NCBI RefSeq assembly: GCF_900292035.1
Contig: NZ_OMPO01000002.1
Coordinates: 558,001-622,000 of the forward strand
DNA from: Blastococcus sp. Marseille-P5729
GTDB lineage: Bacteria > Actinomycetota > Actinomycetes > Mycobacteriales > Antricoccaceae
Direction of reading: 5' to 3'
DNA: 64,000 nucleotides
Notes under the pieces: generated by a model
Told to the model about the DNA's origin: nothing
What the model saw: only the letters and a program-made list of their open reading frames with translations
Database searches by the model: none
Made by a program: the position numbers and the translations under genes
Shown here: positions 42,855 through 51,513 of the stretch, one piece after another
How the letters are laid out: the number at the start of each line of letters is the position of its first letter
How positions within the stretch are numbered: the first letter of the stretch is position 1

Positions 42855-44110
42855 ATGGGTCGCCTCGTCCGCACCACCGCCGGCCTCGGAATGGCCGCCA
42901 CCCTCGTTCTCACCGGCTGCTCGACCAAGGCGAGCAACCAAGGTGGCGGTGACGGCGGTGATTTCAAGACGGACTTCGGCGTCACCGACTCCGAGATTCA
43001 CCTGCTCGAGATCGAAGACCTTTCCGGCGTCTTCCGGGTGCAGTCCCTCGCCTACACGTACGGCATCAAGATCTGGGCCGACGAGGTCAACGAGGCCGGT
43101 GGCATCTGCGAGCGCGACATCGTCGTCAACGTCAAGGACTCCAACTACAAGACCGATCTGGCGGTGAGCCTCTACGAGGCCGAGAAGGGCAACTCCCTGG
43201 GCATGGTCAGCCTAGTCGGCTCCCGATGCTCGCCGCGCTGAAGACCAAGATCGATGCCGACAAGATGCTCACGGTGCCCGGCTCGTGGGCCTCAGTGAAC
43301 CTGGACTCCGACGCGATCCTGATGCTCGGCCAGACCTACGACGTCGAGATGATCAACGGCCTTGCGTACCTACAGAAGGAGGGCCTCATCGCGGACGGCG
43401 ACACCGTCGGGCACATCTACGTCGACTCGGAGTTCGGCCAGAACGGATTCCTCGGCGCGACCGAGTACGCCAAGCACCACGACATCAACCTGATCGGCGC
43501 CAAGATCTCGGCTACCGACACCGACATGACGGCGACCATCACAAAGCTGAAGGCGGACGGTGTCAAGGCGATCGCGTTGTCGGTGCCGCCGGCAGCCACC
43601 GGCTCCGTCGCGATCCAGAACCAGGTGCAGGGCCTGAACGTGCCACTGGTCGGCAACAACCCGGCGTACGCCCCGACCCTGCTCACCGACGCGGCCGTCG
43701 AGGCGGGCCTGGAGAACTTCTATCTCGTGCAGTCGACCGCTCCGGTCAGCACCGACATCGAGAAGGCGAAGGATCTGCTCGAGAAGTACAAGGGCATGTC
43801 GCAGGACCCGCCGAACATCGGCACCAACATGGCCTACGTGTGGGGCCTGACCTACGGCCAGGTTCTCAATACCGCGTGCGAGGACGGCGACATGACCCGC
43901 CAGGGCCTGCTCGACGCGCGCAAGAAGATCACCTCGGTGACCAGCGACGGACTGATGGGCGAGCAGGATCTCTCCGACCCGGGTGCGCCGTCCACCCGAG
44001 AGGCGTACATCCTCGAGGCCGACAAGGCCGCGGAGGGCGGCCTGAGCATCGTCGAGGATCTGCATGCATCCGACGAGGCCAAGGAGTACAAGACGCCGTA
44101 CCAGAAGTAG
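42855..44110 (+). pseudogene. branched-chain amino-acid-type ABC substrate-binding protein, single frameshift
   Basis: Leu/Ile/Val-type periplasmic binding lipoprotein. From the ATG at 42855 it reads a signal peptide with lipobox LVLTGC (Cys about residue 22) then FGVTDSEIHLLEIEDLSGVF. Near 43215-43230 the frame must shift: before it reads VSLVGSRCSPR-stop, after it MLAALKTKIDADK and the full second half to 44110 (GHIYVDSEFGQNGFLGATEYA, LVGNNPAYAPTLLTDAAVEA). The expected join VGSPMLAALKTK suggests one base lost in the coding sequence or in the assembly. No permease genes are adjacent. Confidence 0.85.
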
Positions 44111-44191
44111 CGGGCTACGACGAGAACTCACGATGCGGGGCTGAGAGCGAATCACAGCCCCGCATCGCGTTCGTTGCTCGGACCGACCGCG

Positions 44192-44386
44192 CTAGTCCTC
44201 GATCGTGATGGCCTGCTTCGGGCAGCGCACCGCGGCCTGCTCGACTGCGTCGTACAGGTCCTCGGAGGGGTTCTCCTGCAGCACGTGGAGGTAGTCCTCG
44301 TCGTCCAGCCTGAAGACCTCGGGTGCGGTCTCCATGCAGATCCCGTTCGACTCGCACACGTCGAAGTCAACGATCACCTTCATCAC
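44192..44386 (-). CDS. [3Fe-4S]/[4Fe-4S] ferredoxin
   Basis: 64-aa ferredoxin with the pattern CESNGIC-METAPEVF then a distal CPKQAI. The short spacing with a missing fourth Cys in the first motif is typical of actinobacterial 3Fe-4S ferredoxins that feed cytochrome P450s. The ATG at 44386 overlaps the P450 stop by ATGA, so it is translated with the P450. It donates electrons to the P450 directly upstream in the operon. Confidence 0.93.
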   Translation of the reverse strand: MMKVIVDFDVCESNGICMETAPEVFRLDDEDYLHVLQENPSEDLYDAVEQAAVRCPKQAITIED

Positions 44387-45681
44387 AGCGCCTTTCCCGT
44401 ACCACCTGGGGTGAACTGAACCTTGAGTCGCTTCACCCCGGTCACCAAGGGCATCGCGGCCGGGTCGAGCAGCTCGGGCGGCTCGATTGCCTGAATATCG
44501 GGCAACCGGGCGAACAGCTTCTGGAACATGACCGACAGCTCGCGACGAGCGAGGTGCGCGCCGAGGCAGAAGTGCGGTCCCGGTCCCCCGAACCCGACGT
44601 GCGGATTGTGCTTGCGCAGCACGTCGAACCTGTCCGGGTCGCTGAACACCGCCTCGTCGCGGTTCGCCGAGCCGTAGAACATGACGACCTTCTCGCCCTT
44701 CGTGAACTCGCGACCGCCCAGCGTCGTGTCTCGCGTGGCGGTGCGGCGCATGAACACCACCGGAGCCCCGTAGCGGACGATCTCCTCCACTGCCGTCGGT
44801 GCGACCCCGGCCGGATCCTGCTGCCAGATTCGCCGCTGGTCGGGGTTTTGGCTCAGGTAGTGCATACCGTGGCTGATCGCGGTGCGGGTGGTGTCGTTGC
44901 CCGCCACGGCGAGCAGGATGAAGAACGGCGCTAGCTCCTCAGGGGTCAGCACGTCCTCGCCGACGTCCGCGTTCACCAGCTGGGAAGTCAGGTCGTCGGT
45001 AGGGTTCTTACGACGGTGCTCAGCGAGCTCCTGCATGAGCGCAACGAGTGTCAGCGCGCCGTTGAACGCGGCTTGCATGGGGTCTTCTTCGGTCCGGAAC
45101 TCCGAATCACCGGCGCCCAGGATCTTGTTCGTGGCGTCGGCGACGGTCTTGAACTCGCTGCGCGGGATGCCCATCATGTCGCAGATGATGAGCAGCGGGA
45201 ACGGGATCGACACCGACTCGACGAGGTCGATCTCGCCCTTGTCGATGATGCCGTCGATGATCTCGTCGGCGACGTCCGAGACATTGTCGAGCACCTTGGC
45301 GAGCTGGCGGGGAGTGAAGCGACGCGCGACGATGCCGCGCTGGCGCTTGTGCTTCGGGTCGTCCATCACGATGAACGACCCGAAGAACTCGTTGGCCTCG
45401 GCCGACAGATCGGTGACGGACGTCGATCCGAGCCCGGAGCACCAGACCTCCGGGGTGCGGCTGACCTCCATGACGTCGGCGTAGCGGGTGAGTGCCCAGT
45501 AACCGGGCCCCCTCGGGATGCCGAGCACGGGCGCGGGCTCAGGCTCTTCGAAGAACGCGATGGGTTTGTGGCGACGCAAGGCGGCGAAGCCGGCCTGACG
45601 CTGCTCGAGCGGCAATCGCCAGAAGTCCGGGTCGGTCAGGTTGATCGACTCGACGTCGATCTCGTTCTCGGTGGTCGTCAT
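44383..45681 (-). CDS. cytochrome P450
   Basis: 432-aa P450. The heme-binding motif is FGGPGPHFCLGAHLAR with proximal Cys at about residue 372. The I-helix is AGNDTTRTAIS and the ExxR is EEIVRYGAP. MDDPKHKRQRGIVARRFTPRQLAKV matches CYP125/CYP124/CYP142-like actinobacterial families that hydroxylate sterol or terpenoid side chains; the exact substrate is inferred. The ATG at 45681 has AAGGAG eight bases upstream. It is the first gene of a P450-ferredoxin operon. Confidence 0.95.
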   Translation of the reverse strand: MTTTENEIDVESINLTDPDFWRLPLEQRQAGFAALRRHKPIAFFEEPEPAPVLGIPRGPGYWALTRYADVMEVSRTPEVWCSGLGSTSVTDLSAEANEFFGSFIVMDDPKHKRQRGIVARRFTPRQLAKVLDNVSDVADEIIDGIIDKGEIDLVESVSIPFPLLIICDMMGIPRSEFKTVADATNKILGAGDSEFRTEEDPMQAAFNGALTLVALMQELAEHRRKNPTDDLTSQLVNADVGEDVLTPEELAPFFILLAVAGNDTTRTAISHGMHYLSQNPDQRRIWQQDPAGVAPTAVEEIVRYGAPVVFMRRTATRDTTLGGREFTKGEKVVMFYGSANRDEAVFSDPDRFDVLRKHNPHVGFGGPGPHFCLGAHLARRELSVMFQKLFARLPDIQAIEPPELLDPAAMPLVTGVKRLKVQFTPGGTGKAL

Positions 45682-45948
45682 CGAGGGTTGCTCCTTCTCG
45701 GGCCCCAGCGGCAGACCGCACGACCGGGTTACCGGGTTGACGCCCCGCGGCTGCGATCGGCATCGGTGTGGCGTAGATCGCACCTTAGTTCGGGGTGCGC
45801 CCCGAGACAAGGCCGGCTCTGGGGCAGCGCCACCTCCGACGCGGAGGCGGGCCGACGCGGTGAAGGTACCCTTGCCTGGGAGGCGAGGAGGGCTCATGCG
45901 ACCGGTAGGCGGGACGCCGCGCCACTGGCCTCGTGGTGACGCACGCTG

Positions 45949-46458
45949 ATGTTCGACGAGATCCTCTCCTGGCCGTTCGCGTTCGTTCTGCCGACACTCT
46001 GGGCGATCGGGTTCGCTCGGGCGAACGGCACCTATTGGGTCGGCCGCGGCGCCAACCGCGGCTACCGCGAGGTCCGTTCCGAGCGCCGGGAGAACCCGAC
46101 CTACCAGCGCGCGATCGTACTGCTGCATCGGTACGGCGTCGTCGCCGTCGCGCTGTGCTTCGTCACCATCGGGCTGCAGACAGCGGTCCTGCTGGCCGCC
46201 GGCGCCACCCGCATGCCGCTGCGGCGGTTCATCCCCGCCACGGCGGTCGGCGCGACGCTCTGGTCAGTTCTCTACTCGACCGTCGGCCTGGCCGTCGTCC
46301 ACGCCTGGCTGCTGGCGGTCGCCGGCAGCTGGTGGGCGGCCATTGGGCTCGTCGCCCTGGTATTCCTCGGCGGGGTAGCGCTGTTGCTGCGCCGCCGCCG
46401 GCAGCGCATCGACGACGCCGTCGCAGCCGAGACGGCCAAGCACATCCCCGCCGACTAA
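45949..46458 (+). CDS. DedA/SNARE-associated-like membrane protein
   Basis: 169-aa membrane protein with about four hydrophobic helices and basic, RRRRQR C-terminus. It begins FAFVLPTLWAIGFARANGTYWVGRGANRGYREVR; LHRYGVVAVALCFVTIGLQTAVLLAAGATRMPLRRFIPATAVGA is the VTT/DedA-type core with Arg and a Gly-rich motif. DedA proteins support undecaprenyl-phosphate or lipid flipping. Length is a little shorter than usual (about 200). The 267-bp gap before it holds no other gene that I can support. Confidence 0.8.
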   Translation: MFDEILSWPFAFVLPTLWAIGFARANGTYWVGRGANRGYREVRSERRENPTYQRAIVLLHRYGVVAVALCFVTIGLQTAVLLAAGATRMPLRRFIPATAVGATLWSVLYSTVGLAVVHAWLLAVAGSWWAAIGLVALVFLGGVALLLRRRRQRIDDAVAAETAKHIPAD

Positions 46459-46472
46459 GCCGGCGCGATGAA

Positions 46473-46533
46473 AACTACGCAGATCCGGCACCCAAAGAGC
46501 ACATTGCACTCGACGGTCCAGATCTGCGTAGTT
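46473..46533. repeat. long-loop inverted repeat (13-bp arms)
   Basis: AACTACGCAGATC (46473-46485) and its exact complement (46521-46533) flank a 35-base loop in the convergent gap between the DedA-like gene and the acyl-CoA synthetase. Possibly a terminator or a dispersed mobile palindrome. Confidence 0.6.
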
Positions 46534-46568
46534 ACGGTCGACACCCGACCCGATGACCGCCCTGGGAG

Positions 46569-48107
46569 CTAGCCAGCACTGCCGTCGTACAGCGCGACCA
46601 CCTGCCGCTTGACGAGCTTGCCGGTCGGGGTCCGCGGTAGCTCGTCGACGAAGTCCACCGAGCGCGGAAGCTTGAAGCCGGCGATCCGCTCACGCAGGAA
46701 GTCCACGATCTCCCGGGCCAGCTCGTCCGATGGCGTCACATCCTCGCGGGGCTGGACGACCGCCTTGACCTGCTGGCCCATCTCTGGGTCGGGCAGGCCG
46801 ATCACCGCGACGTCGTACACCGCCGGGTGCAGGGCCAGCGCGTTCTCGATCTCCTGCGGATAGATGTTGACGCCGCCGGAGATGATCATGAACGCCTTGC
46901 GGTCGGTCAGGAACAGGAAGCCGTCCTCGTCGAGGTACCCGATGTCGCCGACCGTCGTCCACAGCGGGTTCTTCGGGTTGCGCGACTCCTGGGTCTTCTC
47001 CGGTGAGTTGTGGTACTCGAAGATCTCCTCATCCCGCTCGAAGTAGACCATGCCCGCCTCGCCAGTCGGCAGCTCGTTGCCCTCATCGTCACAGATGCGC
47101 ACGGTTCCCAGGGCTGCTTTCCCGACGGTGCCCGGCTTCTGGAGCCAGGCCTCCGAGGTCACGATCGTCATGCCGGCACCCTCGGTCGAGGCGTAGTACT
47201 CGACCAGCACCGGTCCCCACCAGTCGATCATCGCCTGCTTGACCTCGGGCGGGCAGGGAGCGGCGGCGTGGATGCACACCCGGAGCGTCGAGTGGTCGTA
47301 CTGCTCGCGCACCTCCTCCGGTAGCTGCAGCATGCGCACGAACATGGTGGGCACGACCTGGGTCGCGGTGATCTGGTACTTCTCAATCGCGGCCAGCATC
47401 GGCTCCGCCTCGAAGCGCTCCATCATCACCACCGTGCCGCCGAGCGCCTGGACGGTGGCACACCACCGCAACGGCGCGGCATGATACACCGGCGCGGGGC
47501 TGAGGTACACGGTCTGGTCGTCCATTCCGAAGAACATGGAGGCGAGCACGACCAACGCGTTGCCGGGCTCGTCGATCCGCCGGTCGGGGAGGGCGGCCTT
47601 GATCCCCTTAGGACGACCGGTCGTGCCCGAGGAGTACAGCATGTCTGCTCCGCTGGGCATGTCCTCCAACGGCTCCCCCGCGCCCGCGATCAGGGCATCC
47701 ATGTCGGTAAAGCCCTCGATGGATCCAGCGAACGCGATCCGGTGCTCCACCGCGGCGACCTGGTCCGCCGATCGGCTGGCGAGCTCGCCGACCGAGCCGC
47801 TGGCGAAGACGGCCTTGGCGCCGCAATCCTCAAGTATGTAGGCGATCTCGCCGTCCGTCAGGTGAAAGTTAATGGCCGTGATGTAGAGCCCGGAGCGCAA
47901 TGCTGCCCAGTAGGCAACGAAGCACTCGGCCTGGTTGTCCGACACCATCGCGAACACGTCACCCTTGCGCAGCCCCAGGTCGTGCAGCGCCCGGGCCAGC
48001 TTGGCCGACTTCTCCTCGAGCTCGGCGTAGGTCAGCTGCTCGCCGGAACCGGCCATGATGATCGCCGGCTTATCCGGGGTGGTCTGGGCATGGGCACCTG
48101 GGTACAT
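46569..48107 (-). CDS. acyl-CoA synthetase (AMP-binding, FadD type)
   Basis: 512-aa adenylate-forming ligase. The P-loop is LYSSGTTGRPKGIK, with YYASTEGAGM (A5), GDIGYLDEDGFLFLTDRKAFMIISGG (A7-A8) and C-terminal PRTPTGKLVKRQV with the catalytic Lys. It activates a carboxylic acid as acyl-AMP and transfers it to CoA. The chain is not defined. The ATG at 48107 has GGAG seven bases upstream; the longer open frame lacks a site. It lies near P450 and thioesterase genes, perhaps a catabolic neighbourhood. Confidence 0.93.
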   Translation of the reverse strand: MYPGAHAQTTPDKPAIIMAGSGEQLTYAELEEKSAKLARALHDLGLRKGDVFAMVSDNQAECFVAYWAALRSGLYITAINFHLTDGEIAYILEDCGAKAVFASGSVGELASRSADQVAAVEHRIAFAGSIEGFTDMDALIAGAGEPLEDMPSGADMLYSSGTTGRPKGIKAALPDRRIDEPGNALVVLASMFFGMDDQTVYLSPAPVYHAAPLRWCATVQALGGTVVMMERFEAEPMLAAIEKYQITATQVVPTMFVRMLQLPEEVREQYDHSTLRVCIHAAAPCPPEVKQAMIDWWGPVLVEYYASTEGAGMTIVTSEAWLQKPGTVGKAALGTVRICDDEGNELPTGEAGMVYFERDEEIFEYHNSPEKTQESRNPKNPLWTTVGDIGYLDEDGFLFLTDRKAFMIISGGVNIYPQEIENALALHPAVYDVAVIGLPDPEMGQQVKAVVQPREDVTPSDELAREIVDFLRERIAGFKLPRSVDFVDELPRTPTGKLVKRQVVALYDGSAG

Positions 48108-48273
48108 GGGCACGCTCCGCTGGTCGGTCGAGTGGATTGTTTGACCGCAGCATAGACATAACGTGGGCTGCGCCACACCCTTCGCCGCGCTTCAGTTATG
48201 ATTGAAATATCAACCAAGTGTCTAGGGGGAGGATCGCCTCACCTCCTCCAACCAGCTCAGCCTCACTACGCGA

Positions 48274-48317
48274 CATTGGCGCCGACGCCACCGATGTTGG
48301 TGGCGTAGGCGCCAATG
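48274..48317. terminator. 19-bp stem hairpin after the GalT-like gene
   Basis: Arms 48274-48292 and 48299-48317 pair with a single mismatch around a 6-base loop (GATGTT). It lies downstream of the galT-like stop at 48349 on the minus strand and probably terminates it. The 240-bp gap also holds the near-palindrome TTGAAATATCAA at 48202-48213, a candidate operator for the acyl-CoA synthetase. Confidence 0.7.
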
Positions 48318-48348
48318 CCCTTTGGGCGGCGGGGATCAGCGGCGGGCG

Positions 48349-49365
48349 TCAGGTCGTGAAGCGGTCCCGGACGGCGGCTGCGACCGCTTCCGGGGTCGTG
48401 TCCACCATGGCCTCGTCGTGCAGCTTCTCGAAGTAGGTCACATCGCTGCGGTACATGGGATCGGCGTTCGAGCGGCTCACGATCCGCCACAGCAGCGAGT
48501 ACTTGTCGCTGCGCCGGGGCCCACCTCCGTACAGCGCCCAGTTGAACGAGGTCAGATTGAGCTCGTAGTAGGTGCCGAAGACCGCCGACATGGTCGCCGC
48601 GAGGTCGGCCACGTCGTACTCGGTGAGGTCGGTGATGTCCTCGCAGCCGTCGACGATCGCCCACACCTCGTGAAAGCCCAGCGGCGCCCACGGGGTGAGC
48701 ACCGACACCCGACCGCTCTGCCCGATCCACCGCGGGCCACCCTCCTCTGCCTCGATCAGGTCGGACCAGTACGACTCGCCCGACCACTCGTTAGACAGCT
48801 GGACCAGCCGCCGCTGCGTCGATGTGCCGAAGTCGTCGTGCGCGGACTGCGCATGCGGGTGCACCAGGCTGCTGCCGCTCGGCGGGAGGTAGTTGGCGTT
48901 GACCGACGACCACATCGGACGCAGGGCGTGGACGCCCTTGGTGTAGGCGACGAACCCGTTCATGAGGTCCTCGACCCGCTCGGCAGTCAGCTCGTCGAGA
49001 TCGACGAAGTGTCGCGTGGTGTCGTACAGGCCGACCGACGAGAACTCGGAGTACGCCATAACGTTGGGCACGATCGCGCTCGCGCCGCGCCGGATTCGGC
49101 CCTCGTCCGTGATCGCCGCGTCGAAGATGCCGGTCGCCATCTCGATCTTGCTCTCGCAGAACGGGCAGAACGGCGGCTCGGCGATAAGTGCGGAAAGGTC
49201 GGGGCGCTCGGTCGGGGCCAGCTTGGTGCCGGTGATCAGGCGCGAGCTGCGGCCCGACAACGGATCGATGCGGATCGTGAGGGGCACCTCGATGATCGAC
49301 GTCGGGTTGGTGAGCTCGGGGACGCGCGCGGTGATCTCATGCTGAACGAATGCGATGTCGGCCAT
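48349..49365 (-). CDS. galactose-1-phosphate uridylyltransferase-like protein
   Basis: 338-aa HIT-superfamily protein of GalT type. The first zinc-like motif CPFCESK lies near residues 67-73. The nucleotidyl-transfer motif is HPHAQ instead of the classical HPHGQ, in SLVHPHAQSAHDDFG. A later FHEVWAIVD supplies a second His. It is not certain that it acts on galactose-1-phosphate; no galK or galE is nearby. The ATG at 49365 has TAGGGT six bases upstream. It faces the amidohydrolase/DUF1704/ATP-grasp operon 165 bp away, possibly functionally linked. Confidence 0.78.
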   Translation of the reverse strand: MADIAFVQHEITARVPELTNPTSIIEVPLTIRIDPLSGRSSRLITGTKLAPTERPDLSALIAEPPFCPFCESKIEMATGIFDAAITDEGRIRRGASAIVPNVMAYSEFSSVGLYDTTRHFVDLDELTAERVEDLMNGFVAYTKGVHALRPMWSSVNANYLPPSGSSLVHPHAQSAHDDFGTSTQRRLVQLSNEWSGESYWSDLIEAEEGGPRWIGQSGRVSVLTPWAPLGFHEVWAIVDGCEDITDLTEYDVADLAATMSAVFGTYYELNLTSFNWALYGGGPRRSDKYSLLWRIVSRSNADPMYRSDVTYFEKLHDEAMVDTTPEAVAAAVRDRFTT

Positions 49366-49371
49366 GCGTTC

Positions 49372-49377
49372 ACCCTA
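49372..49377 (-). promoter_or_regulatory. -10 box of GalT-like gene (leaderless)
   Basis: TAGGGT on the minus strand, six bases before the ATG at 49365. Confidence 0.5.
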
Positions 49378-49529
49378 TCCGCAGGACGCCGCTGCACAAC
49401 TGGATCGTCCGCGCGGCCCGACGGGCCGTCTGGCCGGCTGGGCGGCCGGTCGCTTGGCGGGTGTGAGGCTGCGCCGCGATCTGCGGGTTCGGCGGGCGAC
49501 GCCGTCCGAGAGATGGTAGTTCTGGTTGC

Positions 49530-50348
49530 ATGCCCCGATCCAGTAGCGATTCTCCGTCCCACGACTCAGTATTCGAGCTGATCGGTGACTGGAGCGGACA
49601 GCTCGTCACCACCGCCATCCACACCGGCCACGACCTACGCAGCGCGGTCGCCGATGCGATGGTGCTCGACGAGCAGACCAGATTCCGCGAAGAGGACCCC
49701 TTCACCGACCGGATCGGTGAGCGGATGCCCGCCCGGGTGATCGTGCATCGCTCTCGCTTCGAGATCGACCTGAACCGTTCCCGCGAGGAGGCCGTCTACC
49801 GCACGCCGGAGGACTGCTGGGACCTGGAGGTCTGGCGCGAGAACCCGCTCGACGAGAAGCTGGTCGAGGGCAGCCTCGAGCTGTACGACGACTTCTACTC
49901 GAAGCTGGCGGCGCGGCTCGACGAGGTCGCGGCCCGCGGGCCGTTCGTGCTGTACGACGTCCACTCCTATAACCACCGGCGGGACGGCGCCGAGGGCGAC
50001 CCTTCTCCGCAAGAGGACAACCCCGACGTCAACGTCGGCACCGGCTCGCTCGATCGGGACCGGTTCGGCCCGGTGGTCGATGCGTTCATGACAAGCCTCG
50101 GGCAGGTCGAGACCTCCACTGGGCAGATGGACGTGCGCGAGAACGTCCGCTTCAAGGGCGCCAACCTGGCCCGGTGGACGCACGAGCGCTACCCGGGCGT
50201 CGGCTGCGCCCTCGCCTTGGAGTTCAAGAAGACGTTCATGGACGAATGGACCGGCGTCCCCGACGAGGCCCGGCTCGACGAGCTGGCGGCCGCGCTGGAG
50301 AAGACGGCTGCGCCGGTACTCGAGGCACTGAAGCAGATCCGTGGATAG
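49530..50348 (+). CDS. N-formylglutamate amidohydrolase family protein
   Basis: 272-aa zinc-dependent amidohydrolase (PF05013-like). Zinc/catalytic patches seen are IHTGHDLR near residues 31-38, RSRFEIDLNRSREEAVY near 73-89, and VLYDVHSYNHRRDG near 135. The C-terminal part contains LALEFKKTFMDEWTG. The known family reaction hydrolyses N-formyl-glutamate or other N-acyl amino acids. The stop overlaps the start of the DUF1704 gene by eight bases. First gene of a three-gene operon. The ATG at 49530 lacks an obvious ribosome-binding site. Confidence 0.85.
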   Translation: MPRSSSDSPSHDSVFELIGDWSGQLVTTAIHTGHDLRSAVADAMVLDEQTRFREEDPFTDRIGERMPARVIVHRSRFEIDLNRSREEAVYRTPEDCWDLEVWRENPLDEKLVEGSLELYDDFYSKLAARLDEVAARGPFVLYDVHSYNHRRDGAEGDPSPQEDNPDVNVGTGSLDRDRFGPVVDAFMTSLGQVETSTGQMDVRENVRFKGANLARWTHERYPGVGCALALEFKKTFMDEWTGVPDEARLDELAAALEKTAAPVLEALKQIRG

Positions 50349-51513
50349 AAAAGGGACGACACTCTCTGAGCACGACCTGCAGATCGACGCCCAGCTGGCA
50401 GAGCTCGCGGGCAGTTTCCAGTTCCTGCTCGGCGTGTCGCCGACCAACGCCGATCACTTCCGGGACGAGTTCGTCGCCGGCAAGCTCACCGAGCCGGACT
50501 TCGACTACCGTCCGCTCGCGATCGACCCGGCAGAGCTCAAGCGGCGGCTGGCGAGGATCGACGTCTCGCAAGTCGAGGACAGCACGCTGGGCAGCCTGCT
50601 GCGCGCCAAGCACCATGAGATCGAGCTGCAGCTCGACATGCTCGAGGCTCGCTGCACGGAGGACTTCCTGACGTTGAGCATCGAGCTGTACGGCGCGATC
50701 ACCCCGACGCTGCGCAGGCAGGCGGAAGGAGTGCTGCAGGCAGTCAGCGCACCCTCGCCGAAGCAGAACGTCCTGAACGCCCATGAGTTCCTAGACATGG
50801 CCTGCGACGAGCTCAACCGCTACCGGGCCGAGGCGCCGGGAATCGACGTGGACGCCGAGATCCGCGACGACGTGGTCGGCGTGATGGTCTCGGGCAACAT
50901 GCTGCTCATCGGAGCCGACCTTACGGTGACCGGTCAGCGCGCGTACGCCCTGCTGCAGCACGAGGTCGGCACGCACCTGGTCACCCAGATCAACGGGGCC
51001 GACCAGCCGATCACCTGCCTGGGAACGGGGCTGGCCGGCTACGACGAGACCCAGGAAGGTTTGGCCGTCCTCGCCGAGATCGCCTGCGCGGGCCTGACTA
51101 CCGCGCGGCTGCGTCAGCTCGCCGGCCGAGTGCTGACCGCGCACCGGCGGGTCCACGGGGCGAGCTTCGTTGAGGCCTTCCAGGCGCTGCTGGACGACGG
51201 CTTTCAGAGCCGCGGCGCGTTCATCACGACGATGCGCGCCTACCGCGCCGGCGGGATGACCAAGGACGCGATCTACCTCCGCGGGCTGGTCGACCTCCTG
51301 GGGCACCTCCGCAACGGCGGCCCTCTTGAGCTGTTGTGGCGCGGCAAGTTCGCCCTTGAGGATCTCCCGCATATCGAGGATCTCGCCGAGCGCGGCATCC
51401 TCCGGCCCGCTTTGGTACGACCGCACTATCTGGAGGATCCGAAGAGCACCACCCGCCTCGTCGAGGCGGCACGGGTCACCGACCTGACAGCCCTCACTCA
51501 AGGAGCAGCATGA
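50341..51513 (+). CDS. DUF1704 (QEGLA-motif) metallopeptidase, MATCAP-like
   Basis: 390-aa protein of the family annotated 'flavohemoglobin expression-modulating QEGLA motif protein'. A zinc-site HEVGTH at residues 207-212 and QEGLAVLAE at 238-246 make an HExxxH...E metallopeptidase. Eukaryotic relatives are the tyrosine carboxypeptidases MATCAP, which suggests a C-terminal amino-acid or peptide-bond hydrolase. An N-terminal helical part (about 1-150) is family-typical. The GTG start overlaps the amidohydrolase stop, and its own stop overlaps the ATP-grasp start by ATGA. The substrate is unknown. Confidence 0.85.
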   Translation: MDRKGTTLSEHDLQIDAQLAELAGSFQFLLGVSPTNADHFRDEFVAGKLTEPDFDYRPLAIDPAELKRRLARIDVSQVEDSTLGSLLRAKHHEIELQLDMLEARCTEDFLTLSIELYGAITPTLRRQAEGVLQAVSAPSPKQNVLNAHEFLDMACDELNRYRAEAPGIDVDAEIRDDVVGVMVSGNMLLIGADLTVTGQRAYALLQHEVGTHLVTQINGADQPITCLGTGLAGYDETQEGLAVLAEIACAGLTTARLRQLAGRVLTAHRRVHGASFVEAFQALLDDGFQSRGAFITTMRAYRAGGMTKDAIYLRGLVDLLGHLRNGGPLELLWRGKFALEDLPHIEDLAERGILRPALVRPHYLEDPKSTTRLVEAARVTDLTALTQGAA

